Source of the DNA: Ligilactobacillus salitolerans
Lineage (GTDB): Bacteria; Bacillota; Bacilli; Lactobacillales; Lactobacillaceae
DNA length: 64,000 nt
Direction: 5' to 3'
Assembly: GCF_003864415.1 (NCBI RefSeq)
Contig: NZ_BFFP01000001.1
Location: forward strand, 83,803-147,802
Shown here: piece after piece, positions 9,697 to 18,882 of the stretch
Layout of the letters: each line of letters starts with the position of its first letter
Position numbering within the stretch: the first letter of the stretch is position 1
Translations under genes and position numbers: made by a program
The notes under the pieces: model-generated
The model's input: the letters and a program-made list of their open reading frames with translations, nothing else
Databases searched by the model: none
Told to the model about the DNA's origin: nothing

Positions 9697-10716
9697 ATGG
9701 TAGAGTCCAAGAGACTTCCTTGGTCAAAGATCCACCCCGACCCGATCACCAATATCGCAGCTAAACCGCTTAGTAAACAGTACTATGGCTTAGGCACCAC
9801 GATCAATTTGACTACCTTTGGCACGACAACTGCAGCCGATTTAGATACTGCCTATGATTTAATTGCATATTATGAAGACCTTTTAACTGTTAACCGCTCT
9901 GAATCCGAGCTCATGGCCGTTAATCAGGCGGCAGGCAGCAGACCTGTCCAAGTTTCAGCCGGAGTATATTCCTTGACTAAAAGAGCCATCGCTGTCAGTC
10001 GCCAACAGCTGGGTTTTAACGCAGCCATTGGCCCGCTGGTTAAGTTATGGGATATCGGCTTTAACGACGCACACGTTCCCTCTCAGGCTGAAATTAACCA
10101 AACTTTGACTGTCATCGATCCCAACCAGATTGAATTAAACGACCGAGATCAAACGATTTTCTTAAAACAGGCTGGAATGCAGCTCGATTTAGGCGGGATC
10201 GCCAAGGGCTTCATTGCCGATCGCATCAAGGATCTCTGGGCTGCTCGCGGAATCAACAGCGGCCTGATCGACCTAGGCGGCAATCTCTTGTTAGTCGGCC
10301 CCCAACCTTCACATGCAGACGGCCTTTGGCGGGTCGGTGTCCAAGCCCCGCAAGACCAGCGCGGTCAAGCAGTAGCTGTGGTCAAAACTCCTGCCTGTTC
10401 TGTAGTGACCAGCGGGATCTACGAACGCCATTTAGACATTAACGGCAAAACCTACCACCATATTCTGGACTCACTGACTGGTTACCCACGCAGTAATGAT
10501 TTGGCCAGTGTGACAGTCTTTTCCAAATACTCGATCGACGGTGAGATCCAGACGACCGAGTTATTCTTCGCTGGTCAGCCGCAAGCAGGTTGGGCACAAG
10601 ACGACCCAGATATTTATGGAGCTGTCTTTGTCACAAAAGATAATAAGATCCTCGTTAGCGGCCTAGATCCAGCTAATATCCAGGTCATCGCTCCCGGCTT
10701 TGAATTACTACCATAA
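9697..10716 (+). CDS. apbE: FAD:protein FMN transferase (ApbE family)
   Basis: 339 residues with ApbE motifs DLGGIAKGFIADRI and GLIDLGGNLLLVG and the C-terminal TSGIYER...HHILD region. These enzymes attach FMN to threonines of redox proteins. No lipoprotein signal is visible at the N-terminus, unlike many ApbE proteins, so it may act in the cytoplasm. Such genes often accompany fumarate reductase-like or extracellular electron transfer proteins, but no candidate target is seen in the window. Confidence 0.9.
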   Translation: MVESKRLPWSKIHPDPITNIAAKPLSKQYYGLGTTINLTTFGTTTAADLDTAYDLIAYYEDLLTVNRSESELMAVNQAAGSRPVQVSAGVYSLTKRAIAVSRQQLGFNAAIGPLVKLWDIGFNDAHVPSQAEINQTLTVIDPNQIELNDRDQTIFLKQAGMQLDLGGIAKGFIADRIKDLWAARGINSGLIDLGGNLLLVGPQPSHADGLWRVGVQAPQDQRGQAVAVVKTPACSVVTSGIYERHLDINGKTYHHILDSLTGYPRSNDLASVTVFSKYSIDGEIQTTELFFAGQPQAGWAQDDPDIYGAVFVTKDNKILVSGLDPANIQVIAPGFELLP

Positions 10717-10719
10717 ATC

Positions 10720-10764
10720 AAAAAAGGACAGGAAAGGTTAATACGCCTTCACTGTCCTTTTTTT
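10720..10764. terminator. Bidirectional terminator between apbE and the fbp repeat array
   Basis: AAAAAAGGACAG / CTGTCCTTTTTTT stem, with further pairing GAAaGG/CCTTC inside. It can end apbE transcripts and fbp transcripts that read through the repeat array. Confidence 0.8.
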
Positions 10765-10809
10765 GCTAAGTGTCTAGTTGCGTTTCAATGGTCAAACGGC
10801 AGCGGTTGA

Positions 10810-11309
10810 TTAGTCGAGCATAAGCAAGCAGAAAGCTGTGCCTAGCTAACTTCGTCATCATAGTGCAAAGCACGCACTATCATGCCAAAGTCTGCTAGTG
10901 CTCACTTTCTACCGCTTGCTTATGCTCTGTTTTCTTAGTCGAGTTACGCATGGCAGAAGGTTGCGCCTAACCAACTTCAGCAACAATGCTGAAACCCGCA
11001 TTTTTTCTGAAGTCCGTTAGTGCTCACCTTCTAAACGCCATGCTCCACTCTGTTTTCTTAGTCGAGTTACGCAGAGCAAAAGATTCCGCTTATCCAACAC
11101 CAAACCCATGGTGCAAAGCACGCACCATGCGTCCGGCGTCTGATAATGCTCATCTTTTATGCGCTCTGCTCCACTCTGTTTTTTTAGTCGAGTTCCAACA
11201 AGCAGAAGACTGCGCTTATCCAACTTCAACACCACGACGCAAAAACCGCGTCATTGTTTTGAAGTCCGATAATGCTCATCTTCTCCCGCTTGTTTCCACT
11301 CTGTTTTCC
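10810..11309 (-). repeat. Repeat array A: four ~125-bp structured repeats downstream of fbp
   Basis: Four head-to-tail units at 10810-10934, 10935-11057, 11058-11183 and 11184-11309 (125, 123, 126 and 126 bp). Read in the direction of fbp, each starts AAAACAGAGTGG (or close to it) and ends CTCGACTAA. The first unit begins directly after the fbp stop codon. Each unit folds into one long hairpin. Outer helices are GCATAAGCAAGC/GCTTGCTTATGC, GCATGGC/GCCATGC, GCAGAGC/GCTCTGC and AACAAGC/GCTTGTT in the four units; inner helices include CTAAC/GTTAG, CTAGC/GCTAG and TTATC/GATAA. Pairing is kept while sequence changes. Related units occur at 50681-51138. It probably forms the 3' UTR of the fbp mRNA. 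Confidence 0.92.
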
Positions 11310-13283
11310 TTAGTACCTTTCCAACATGCTTCTCAACATCTTCACGTTCTCTTTTAACCTTGCCCCGATATCCGTATCCGCTACCGCCTTGCGATGGACC
11401 TCATGGTTGACAACTCTTCTCGTCGAAATAATGTCATTTCCATTTACGATCGTATCTTCCTTCGAGGTAAACGGGTGGTGCTCCACCAGCTGCAATCCAT
11501 ATGAATTATATAGTAACGTATATCCGCCAAAGCCGGTCGTTGGTTGGTATGCCTTGGAATAGCCGCCATCGATCACCAGCATCTTCCCATTGGCCATGAC
11601 CGCATCATGGCCGCGTTTGACCGGCGTGTGCCCGTTGATCACATGACCATCTTCCGGCTCCAAGCCAAACTCCTTTAAAAGCTTAATACAGAAATCTTCA
11701 TCATGCCGTAAAGCAAAATACGGATTCCGCTCTTCCTTGTGTGTTTCCTTGTCTGCAATAAAATAGCGTTCAAAAGTCGTCATGGCCTTCTTACCAAATA
11801 AAGGCGAGAATGGTCCCTGCCATAAATACCAGACTAAGTCAGCTGCACTTGGATCATCATCGCAGGGGTCATTATATGCATGGCGCACTTGGCGGTCGAA
11901 GAAATCAACCAGCTTTTTCCCCGCATACTTTTTGCCGCCGTATTCGAAAGCCAAAAAATTTCCATTTTGATCGACTGGCATACAGCCGTGCAACAGTAGA
12001 TTATTGTTGTAACACAAATACATGCTGCCCTTGTTGACCAAGAAATCCAGGTGCCGTTTTAAACTTTTGGATTCAATAAATGAGTGCAGCAATCCCTCGA
12101 CCAGCTCCTGTTCTTCCTGCGTGAGCTTGCTGGGCTCTTTGGGATCGATCAAATCAAAACAAGTGTTGGTCAAATGATAGCTTTTATTATTCAGCTTAAT
12201 GGTCTGATCTTGATAATTGATCTTCGTTAATAACTTCCGATCCCCCATCGCAAAATCAGGCTCCCGCTCGATTTCCTGGATCTCCAGCTTGAATTGCATG
12301 ATCGCCACCGCTTGTTGGATCTGCGTTAGCTGCAATCTTTCACCGTCAAAATTAAATGAGTCTCCATCAACCAGTTTGGGACGAAAGGCCGGGTTATCCT
12401 GGTAATTTTCCTCGGCAAAACGCGTCAGGTGGCGCAGGCTGATCCCGTAAGCATCCTCGATCGTCGCCAAGTTATTATAACGCGCACTGATCCGCAGCAG
12501 GTTCAGCATGCTTAAGGCCGAACCTGAAGCCGCTCCGACCCATAACATATCATGGTTGCCCCACTGAATATCCACGGAATGGTAGTCCATCAAGCGGTCC
12601 ATGATCATTTCTGGATGCTCGCCCCGGTCATAAATGTCACCTAAGACATGCAAGTGATCCACTACAAGCTGCTGAATCGTGTAACAGGTCGCAATGATAA
12701 ACTCATCGGTCACGCCCATCGTCACTAAATTTTTCATCAGCTGGTCGACATAGCTGCGTTTATCAAATTCCTGCGGATCCGTGTACAGCAGTTCTTCCGT
12801 CAAATAGACAAAATTAGGATCAAGCGCCTTGCGGACTTTCGAGCGCGTGTACTTGGTCGAAACAAACTGCAGCAGCTCCAGCAAACGCTGGATCGTATCT
12901 AAATACCACTGCTCTAAATCGCCGTCTTCATTTAACTGGCGCTTTTTATACTCCAGCTTTTCTTCTGGATAATAGATCAAGCTGGCAAAATTTTGGAGCC
13001 GGTTCGCTGTCAATCTTCCTCCAAATACATCCTTGATCTTGTTTTTAATGTTGCCGGAACCATTACGCAAGATATGGTCAAAGGCCGCATACTCGCCATG
13101 CAAGTCGCTGACAAAGTGCTCGGTTGCTTTGGGCAAGTGCAGGATTGCCTCTAAGTTCATGATTTCGGTAATAACTGCTTCTTTAGTCGGAAACCGCTCT
13201 TCCATCAAGTCGCGGAGATACTTCTGTTGACTGCTATTGTCAGCATTTTCAAATTGGTTTATTTGTTTTGCTTTATTTTTCAT
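11310..13283 (-). CDS. fbp: Fructose-1,6-bisphosphatase, class III
   Basis: ATG at 13283 has a GAGGTAA RBS; upstream in-frame starts lack one. The protein has 657 residues, close to the 671 of Bacillus subtilis Fbp. Metallophosphatase motifs are visible: SDLHGEYAAF, GDIYDRGEHPE, WGNHDMLW and NGHTPVKRG. It hydrolyses fructose-1,6-bisphosphate for gluconeogenesis. It is monocistronic. Repeat array A begins directly after its stop codon. Confidence 0.95.
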   Translation of the reverse strand: MKNKAKQINQFENADNSSQQKYLRDLMEERFPTKEAVITEIMNLEAILHLPKATEHFVSDLHGEYAAFDHILRNGSGNIKNKIKDVFGGRLTANRLQNFASLIYYPEEKLEYKKRQLNEDGDLEQWYLDTIQRLLELLQFVSTKYTRSKVRKALDPNFVYLTEELLYTDPQEFDKRSYVDQLMKNLVTMGVTDEFIIATCYTIQQLVVDHLHVLGDIYDRGEHPEMIMDRLMDYHSVDIQWGNHDMLWVGAASGSALSMLNLLRISARYNNLATIEDAYGISLRHLTRFAEENYQDNPAFRPKLVDGDSFNFDGERLQLTQIQQAVAIMQFKLEIQEIEREPDFAMGDRKLLTKINYQDQTIKLNNKSYHLTNTCFDLIDPKEPSKLTQEEQELVEGLLHSFIESKSLKRHLDFLVNKGSMYLCYNNNLLLHGCMPVDQNGNFLAFEYGGKKYAGKKLVDFFDRQVRHAYNDPCDDDPSAADLVWYLWQGPFSPLFGKKAMTTFERYFIADKETHKEERNPYFALRHDEDFCIKLLKEFGLEPEDGHVINGHTPVKRGHDAVMANGKMLVIDGGYSKAYQPTTGFGGYTLLYNSYGLQLVEHHPFTSKEDTIVNGNDIISTRRVVNHEVHRKAVADTDIGARLKENVKMLRSMLERY

Positions 13284-13759
13284 CAGAATTACCTCACAAA
13301 CTGAATCGTTTCTTTGTTTTCTAAATGTCAATAAAACCATCATATTACTTATTTTAAGCATTTACAACCATTTGTATTATGCGTTTGCTCACAAATAATT
13401 AAAAATTAAACTTTACGTAGCTCTTTTTTCACATTCTCCAGGTCAAGTTTTACTAAATTGGTATAGTAAGAATTGTAAAAAAAGGAGCTATTCTTTAATT
13501 TTTACGGAAAAAAGTTTCTCAACGTTTTCATTTTTCTCTGTTTGCGGTATTCTTAAGTTGCTAACTATTGTATTATTTTTCGTTTCTATGCTATGATACG
13601 CAATTGTGGTGAAAATTTACCCTTTTTCTTTCTGGTCCAAGCAAAACTTAAGCTGCCTTTCAGCTATTATTTTTATTCACGCTAGGGTTTGCAGGCAAAA
13701 AGAAAAAGCTTGAGCCGCATTTTATCGCGAACCTCGAGTTCAGAAAGGTGTTTTTTATT
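13284..13759. other. Divergent intergenic region, fbp / L,D-transpeptidase
   Basis: 476 bp, AT-rich, with no credible gene. A plausible rightward promoter is present: -35 TTGTAT (13568-13573), 18-bp spacer, extended -10 TGcTATGAT (-10 at 13592-13597). The leader to the TTG start is about 155 nt; I see no recognised riboswitch in it. Confidence 0.5.
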
Positions 13760-15178
13760 TTGAAAGCTAATAAAAAAGTTTGGCTGTTAGCAGGCTTAGC
13801 ACTAGTTGCAGCGGCTTGCGGCGGGTATTATGGGTGGCATGCCACTCATTTTGCCAAAGATACAGTTGTCCAAGGTATCAATATTAGCAAGATGTCGTAC
13901 AAAGAAGCAGATGCAGCGATCCAAAAGAACCTCAAGGAACCATCCTATGCGCTGACAGATCCGCAAACGCACAAGACGCTTTACCAAGGAAAACTAAAAA
14001 TCGCGGCCAATCATGCATACCGCAAGGAGTTAAAGGAGCTCTTACATCAGCGGCGCGTTAATCCTTTTTCTAATGAAAGCGGCCAGGCTAACCAAGCTAA
14101 AATCTATGATCAGACAGCCGCTAAAGAAAACTTGGCACAGCAGCGTGCTACGATTGCGCAAGCTTTAAACCAGACTAACCAAAGTCGAACTGCTCCGCAA
14201 AACGCACGGATCACAGTGACTAATGGCCAGGCGCAATTGACCAAAGCAGTTGACGGCAATCAGATCGACACGCAAAAGACCTTGGAGCAGCTGACTAAGT
14301 CGATCAACCCTAACCGGACTGGACAGCAAAAGGTCGATGTTGTTTTATCCAAGGCAACTTGGACGGGTGAAACTGAATATCAACAACTGACAAAAAAAAT
14401 GGGTCAGACCTTTAAATATTCTGTCATGGGTCACACCGAAACCGGCAAAGTCAAAGACTTGTTAAATTCCGGCACGATCACAGACAAAGGAACAAATATC
14501 AACCTGAGTCCCAGCTATAATTTCATTACTAAGCTGAACCAGAAATATTCCCTTTCGGGTTCAAACTCAGCCAGTTTCACTACTGTTCAGGGGAATCAAG
14601 TGTCCTTTGATAATTCCCAAGGAACGTTAGGCTGGGCAATTTCAGAGTATACCGAAGGACGCTACTTGCAAGAACAGCTCTTAAAGGGTAATTTTAACGT
14701 TTCTGCTAAATCCCTGGTCAATAACACACAAAAGTATGATAAGGCCAATCTTGATGATTTAAAGAAAACCGATCATATTGAAATAGACTTGACCAAAGAA
14801 CAGCTTTACCTAGTTCAAGGAAATAAAGTGACCCAGCAGATGCCGGTCAACACTGGTTCACCGAAAGTCAATATCGCAACTCCGACTGGCTACTACTATA
14901 TCAAATGGCGTAAAGCTCCTATGACCATGAAGGGGACTGAAAAAGATGGGACTAAATACAGCTCCTATGTTCCTCAGGCGATGGACTTAACTGATGATGG
15001 GATCTTCATTCATTCCGCGCCTTGGGTTGCCAAAGCAACGTTTGGCAATCCTAAGGTCCGCTATGAAAAAGGCTCCAACGGTTGTATCAACGTCGCACCC
15101 GCTGCGATGGTCAAGCTCTTTAACAGCTCGCACCAAGGCATGCCGGTCATCATCTATGGCAACGGTACTGCTTCATAA
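13760..15178 (+). CDS. L,D-transpeptidase (YkuD domain), membrane anchored
   Basis: Start TTG at 13760, 10-12 nt after AGAAAGGTG. The 472 residues comprise an N-terminal hydrophobic anchor (about 5-25), a long extracytoplasmic region rich in Gln/Asn/Lys with peptidoglycan-binding-like repeats, and a C-terminal YkuD domain with IFIHSAP and the catalytic SNGCINV (Cys442). Such enzymes make 3-3 peptidoglycan crosslinks or attach proteins to the wall. A Cys near the anchor (AAACGG) does not sit in a good lipobox. Confidence 0.9.
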   Translation: MKANKKVWLLAGLALVAAACGGYYGWHATHFAKDTVVQGINISKMSYKEADAAIQKNLKEPSYALTDPQTHKTLYQGKLKIAANHAYRKELKELLHQRRVNPFSNESGQANQAKIYDQTAAKENLAQQRATIAQALNQTNQSRTAPQNARITVTNGQAQLTKAVDGNQIDTQKTLEQLTKSINPNRTGQQKVDVVLSKATWTGETEYQQLTKKMGQTFKYSVMGHTETGKVKDLLNSGTITDKGTNINLSPSYNFITKLNQKYSLSGSNSASFTTVQGNQVSFDNSQGTLGWAISEYTEGRYLQEQLLKGNFNVSAKSLVNNTQKYDKANLDDLKKTDHIEIDLTKEQLYLVQGNKVTQQMPVNTGSPKVNIATPTGYYYIKWRKAPMTMKGTEKDGTKYSSYVPQAMDLTDDGIFIHSAPWVAKATFGNPKVRYEKGSNGCINVAPAAMVKLFNSSHQGMPVIIYGNGTAS

Positions 15179-15187
15179 AACTGCCAA

Positions 15188-15203
15188 TGTTTCACGTGAA
15201 ACA
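15188..15203. promoter_or_regulatory. parS site (perfect)
   Basis: TGTTTCACGTGAAACA is a perfect 16-bp palindrome identical to the bacterial parS consensus bound by ParB/Spo0J. It lies 10 nt after the L,D-transpeptidase stop, about 3.3 kb from the origin. Confidence 0.95.
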
Positions 15204-15210
15204 TTAATAA

Positions 15211-15260
15211 AAAGAACGGTTCAGACAACAATTTCTTTCTTGTCGTCTGAACCGTTCTTT
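15211..15260. terminator. Bidirectional terminator, L,D-transpeptidase / ackA
   Basis: AAAGAACGGTTCAGAC / GTCTGAACCGTTCTTT, a perfect 16-bp stem flanked by A and T tracts, between convergent genes. Confidence 0.9.
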
Positions 15261-15272
15261 ATTTAGCTTCAA

Positions 15273-16478
15273 TTATTTGTTTTCTGCTTCAGCTTTCAAT
15301 TTCATGATGTCGCGTGCGATCATCAATTCTTCGTTAGTTGAGAGACGCAAAACAGCAACCTTGGAATCCGGCTGAGAGATCACGCCTTCATAGTTAGCAG
15401 CATTCTTTTCTTCATCGAAGGTCACACCGAGGTAAGCTAAGCGTTCGAGGATCCGTTTGCGAACTGGCATTGAGTTTTCACCGATCCCGGCAGTAAAGAC
15501 GATCCCGTCGACACCGCCCATTTCAGCGATATACTCACCAATATATTTGATAACATTCTTAACAAAGATGTCGATCGTCAAACTAGCGCGTTCATTGCCT
15601 TCTTTTTCAGCTTCAAGCAAATCACGCATATCAGAAGAAATACCAGAAACACCCAGTAAACCAGATTTATGATTTAAGATATCAAGCATTTCGTCCATCG
15701 AAGTGATATTGAGCTTATCCATCATATAACCCAACAACGCAGCGTCAACATCCCCGGAGCGAGTTGCCATTGTCACACCAGTTAATGGTGTAAAGCCCAT
15801 TGAGATATCAAATGACTTACCGTCTTTGACCGCACAGATCGAAGAACCTGCACCTAAATGGCAAGTGATCAGTTTCAAATCTTCCACCGGCTTGCCAAGA
15901 GTTTCAGCAGCCTGTTGAGAAACGTAGTGATGACTGATCCCGTGAGCACCATAGCGGCGCACGCTATATTTTTCGTACCATTCGTATGGTGTACTATAGA
16001 GGTAATTAACTGCTGGCACGGTTTGATGGAACGCTGTATCAAAGGAGGCAACCGCAAAAGCATTCGGCAAGATCTCCTTGAAAGCTTTAATTCCCATCAA
16101 ATTAGCCGGGTTATGCAAAGGCGCCATATCAGAAATTTCATCGATATGCTTGATCACTTCATCATCAACCACAACTGAATGCTTGAAATACTCGCCCCCA
16201 GCAACCACACGGTGACCAACACCGGTGATTTCATTGAGGTCTTCCACAATGTGCAGATCTTTTAACAAGAAAGTCAAGCGGTCAACTGCCACTTGATGAT
16301 CTTTGATTTCTTCATCGCTCACAAATTTTTGTCCGTCACCATACTTGATGTTGATCTGGGACCCGTTGATCCCGATCCGGTCAACTAAACCGTCTGCGAG
16401 CTCCTTTTCTTCTGGCATCACCAGCAACTTGAATTTCAAACTTGAACTGCCTGAATTAATAACCAGCAGCTTTTCCAT
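15273..16478 (-). CDS. ackA: Acetate kinase
   Basis: 401 residues, normal length. N-terminal VINSGSSSLKFKL, substrate-site GVGHRVVAGG, FDTAFH, RRYGAHGISH, and HLGAGSSICAV are all present. It interconverts acetyl phosphate + ADP and acetate + ATP. ATG at 16478 is preceded by GGGAGAGG. A cre-like site lies about 60 bp upstream. Confidence 0.96.
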   Translation of the reverse strand: MEKLLVINSGSSSLKFKLLVMPEEKELADGLVDRIGINGSQINIKYGDGQKFVSDEEIKDHQVAVDRLTFLLKDLHIVEDLNEITGVGHRVVAGGEYFKHSVVVDDEVIKHIDEISDMAPLHNPANLMGIKAFKEILPNAFAVASFDTAFHQTVPAVNYLYSTPYEWYEKYSVRRYGAHGISHHYVSQQAAETLGKPVEDLKLITCHLGAGSSICAVKDGKSFDISMGFTPLTGVTMATRSGDVDAALLGYMMDKLNITSMDEMLDILNHKSGLLGVSGISSDMRDLLEAEKEGNERASLTIDIFVKNVIKYIGEYIAEMGGVDGIVFTAGIGENSMPVRKRILERLAYLGVTFDEEKNAANYEGVISQPDSKVAVLRLSTNEELMIARDIMKLKAEAENK

Positions 16479-16538
16479 ATGCGATCCTCTCCCTTATTTA
16501 TTAATACCAATAAAAATCATAATCCATCTGAATACTAA

Positions 16539-16552
16539 TGTAAACGCTTAAT
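16539..16552. promoter_or_regulatory. cre-like element upstream of ackA
   Basis: TGTAAACGCTTAAT matches 13 of 14 positions of TGWAARCGYTWNCW. In B. subtilis ackA is CcpA-activated from an upstream cre; the same role here is inferred. Confidence 0.6.
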
Positions 16553-16690
16553 ATCAAATTTTATGATTTATTCTGCCGGACAGATCCAGCTACTTTCTAA
16601 CATACCATTGAAAACGACAAAAAAACACCATTCTACCCCTAAAAGTTGTTTTTCATCCTAAAAGTGCCGGCAGCTGTTTTTGCAGAAAAA

Positions 16691-16730
16691 AATAACGATG
16701 GTCAGCACTGAGACTGGAACCATCGTTATT
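16691..16730 (-). terminator. Terminator after yidC
   Basis: AATAACGATGGT / ACCATCGTTATT stem of 12 bp just past the yidC stop on the reverse strand. The T-run is short, so this is moderate. Confidence 0.55.
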
Positions 16731-16742
16731 AAGCTCAAATTC

Positions 16743-17582
16743 TTATTTCTTGCGATTTCTCAAAAGACGCTTCTTGGCTTTATTTAAATTGCGTTGCCGC
16801 TCTTTACTAGCCCGCTCTTTTTCTTCTCTTTCCCGAATAATTTTATACGGGTTATTGAGCAAGAGTGTCTGCCCCACTGAAAAGGCGTTCGTGATCACCC
16901 AGTACAAGGACAGCGCCGCTGGAACATTCAGGGCGGTAAATAAAATCATGACCGGCATCCCGTAAGTCATGATGGCCGTCATTCCTTTTTGCCCATTATC
17001 TGGTTGGGACATCATGGTCAGTTTAGAAGTTAAAAATGTAAAAATGGCAGCTAAGATCGGCAAGATAAAGTATGGGTCTTTATCCCCTAACTGCATCCAC
17101 ATAAAACTGCCAGCTTTAAGTTCTTGCGAACGGAAAATTGCTTGATATAAAGCAAGCAAGACGGGCATCTGAACTACCATTGGCAAACACCCAGCAACTG
17201 GATTGACCCCGGCTTCTGCATAGAGCTTTCTTTGCTCCTCTTGCATAGCCCGCATTGATTCTTGGTCACGGTCAGGATATTTTGCCTGCAAGGCTTTTAG
17301 TTGCGGTTGGATCTCCATCGTCTTACGCGAAGACTTCATCTGATAAAACATCAACGGCAAGATAATGATCCGGACAATGATCGTAAAGATAATAATCCCC
17401 CAACCGAAACTGCCGCCAAAGAAATTACTGAGCCCTTTGATCGCGCGCACGAAATTCCAAATAATGTAATGATCCCAAAAACCCGTGCTATTAGATGTCA
17501 CAGGAGAGTTACTGCATGCACTAAGTACTAGCACTAAAGATAAAGCTCCAAGTAAAGCAAGAGCCTTCTTCCCTTTTTTCAA
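16743..17582 (-). CDS. yidC: YidC/Oxa1 membrane protein insertase
   Basis: 279 residues from a TTG start at 17582 (RBS-like AGAGGTAG). It has a lipoprotein signal peptide with lipobox LSAC, then five membrane segments with the YidC/Oxa1 core (FGWGIIIFTIIVRIIILP, GCLPMVVQMPVLLALY) and a basic C-terminal tail (KKRLLRNRKK) that can bind ribosomes. It inserts proteins into the membrane. It is downstream of rnpA by 31 nt, as in most Bacillota. Confidence 0.95.
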   Translation of the reverse strand: MKKGKKALALLGALSLVLVLSACSNSPVTSNSTGFWDHYIIWNFVRAIKGLSNFFGGSFGWGIIIFTIIVRIIILPLMFYQMKSSRKTMEIQPQLKALQAKYPDRDQESMRAMQEEQRKLYAEAGVNPVAGCLPMVVQMPVLLALYQAIFRSQELKAGSFMWMQLGDKDPYFILPILAAIFTFLTSKLTMMSQPDNGQKGMTAIMTYGMPVMILFTALNVPAALSLYWVITNAFSVGQTLLLNNPYKIIREREEKERASKERQRNLNKAKKRLLRNRKK

Positions 17583-17613
17583 CGTGTCTACCTCTCTTAA
17601 TTGATATTCTTAG

Positions 17614-17952
17614 TTATTTAATGATATTCGCTAAAGAAAGAACGTGGATCAAATGCTGCTTAACCTCAGCTGTCGACATCCCAGCAGCGCTTTTACGTGC
17701 GATCACCAGAAAATCGCAATCCTGTTTGAGTTGAGGTTTAAGCTCCGTTAAGCTTTGACGGATCCGCCGTTTGACCCAATTACGTGCCACGGCATTGCCG
17801 ATTTTCTTACCAACCGAGATCCCAACCCGAAAATGAGGCTGTTCCGGCTTTTCCAAAACATAAACCACAAATTGGCGGTTCGCACAGGAATGGCCTGCGG
17901 TAAAAACTTTTTGAAACTCCGCTTCTTTCTTGACGCGGTAAGATTTACGCAT
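17614..17952 (-). CDS. rnpA: Ribonuclease P protein component
   Basis: 112 residues from ATG at 17952 (RBS GGAG). Contains the signature [14 protein letters not shown] and an N-terminal RKSYRVKK. It assists the RNase P RNA in tRNA 5' maturation. Part of the conserved rpmH-rnpA-yidC set. Confidence 0.96.
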   Translation of the reverse strand: MRKSYRVKKEAEFQKVFTAGHSCANRQFVVYVLEKPEQPHFRVGISVGKKIGNAVARNWVKRRIRQSLTELKPQLKQDCDFLVIARKSAAGMSTAEVKQHLIHVLSLANIIK

Positions 17953-18111
17953 AATATATCTCCAATTACAGAGTACAGCCAATAGCTGAGATGAATTGTT
18001 TTCCTATTAACACCATTTTTAACTACATTGGTTTAACAGACTATAAACAAGAATGATCCATTATTAGCCACGCTCTATTTTTTAAAACTTTCAAAAAACA
18101 TTGATTATAAA

Positions 18112-18141
18112 ATAAAAAGACCACTGACGGTCTCAGTGATC
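18112..18141 (-). terminator. Hairpin at the rpmH stop codon
   Basis: On the reverse strand AGATCACTGA / TCAGTGGTCT followed by TTTTTATTTT. It begins at the rpmH stop and could attenuate transcription into rnpA. Confidence 0.6.
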
Positions 18142-18275
18142 TATGCAGACAATACTTTTCTGCCTTTACGGCGTCTACGTGCTAACACATTGCGACCGTT
18201 ACTTGTACTCATACGTTTACGGAAACCATGAACACGTTGACGATGGCGTTTTTTAGGTTGATAAGTTCTTTTCAT
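18141..18275 (-). CDS. rpmH: 50S ribosomal protein L34
   Basis: 44 residues, [18 protein letters not shown] to the C-terminal [12 protein letters not shown], identical in layout to L34. RBS AAGGAGGTG before ATG at 18275. It marks the left side of the origin. Confidence 0.97.
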   Translation of the reverse strand: MKRTYQPKKRHRQRVHGFRKRMSTSNGRNVLARRRRKGRKVLSA

Positions 18276-18522
18276 CAGGTCTGACACCTCCTTGATTTGA
18301 ACTTTGTTATCTAAAATTGCGAGTAACCACAATCAGCTTAAGTTCAGACTTACTTGTTAATGTTACCATATCTAACTTTAATTGCAAACAAATTTTGTAA
18401 TTTTCTGCCCGTTTCTACGTTAAAGAAATAATTTACCCGCAAGATCTTTCTTTTCCCACTAGAAACTCTCGCCAAAATGACACTTATCTCCTAGTCAAAA
18501 ACAGAAAAATTGAGTTAATGAG

Positions 18523-18846
18523 TTATCCACAGAAAAAGCAAAAAAATAATTTTTTTGTTTCTTTCGTGTGAACTGCTCTTTTTTTATCCACATAGTTTTA
18601 ACCAAATTTATCCACTTTGCACAGGCTGTTCTCAAAAATCACAGACCTGTGAATTAAATTGTGCATAACTATTAAATAGCCTGCTGTCACTTGCTTTGAG
18701 TCCTCTCTTAGCCTGTGAATAAGTGGGAAAAAGCAGGTAAGATTAACAGTTTATACACAGGGTGTTGATAAACTAAAAAACAAGCTGTTTTTATCTTTTA
18801 TGACCTTATCCACACTGTGGAAAACTTTTTTGTTACATGCTACAAT
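18523..18846. other. oriC: oriC, upstream part: DnaA box cluster and dnaA promoter
   Basis: The rpmH-dnaA gap holds DnaA boxes in both directions: TTATCCACA at 18523-18531, 18584-18592 and 18806-18814, TTATCCACT at 18608-18616, TTATACACA at 18751-18759, and reverse boxes TGTGCATAA at 18660-18668 and TGTGAATAA at 18714-18722. The likely dnaA promoter is TGGAAA (18818-18823), 17 bp, TACAAT (18841-18846) with an extended TGc. It adjoins the last perfect box, which fits DnaA autoregulation. Confidence 0.92.
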
Positions 18847-18882
18847 AAATCACGTGTAAATTTAAAAAAGGAGGACTGTCCA

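Noticed and set aside
10810..11309. CRISPR array or coding repeats in array A
   Set aside because: Units are ~125 bp and directly adjacent with no spacers, and internal inverted repeats fill each unit. Open frames across it (for example 10986-11357) have no RBS and follow the repeat period.
13760..13850. L,D-transpeptidase as a lipoprotein
   Set aside because: The Cys after the hydrophobic core is preceded by AAA without Leu/Val at -3, so a plain membrane anchor is more likely.
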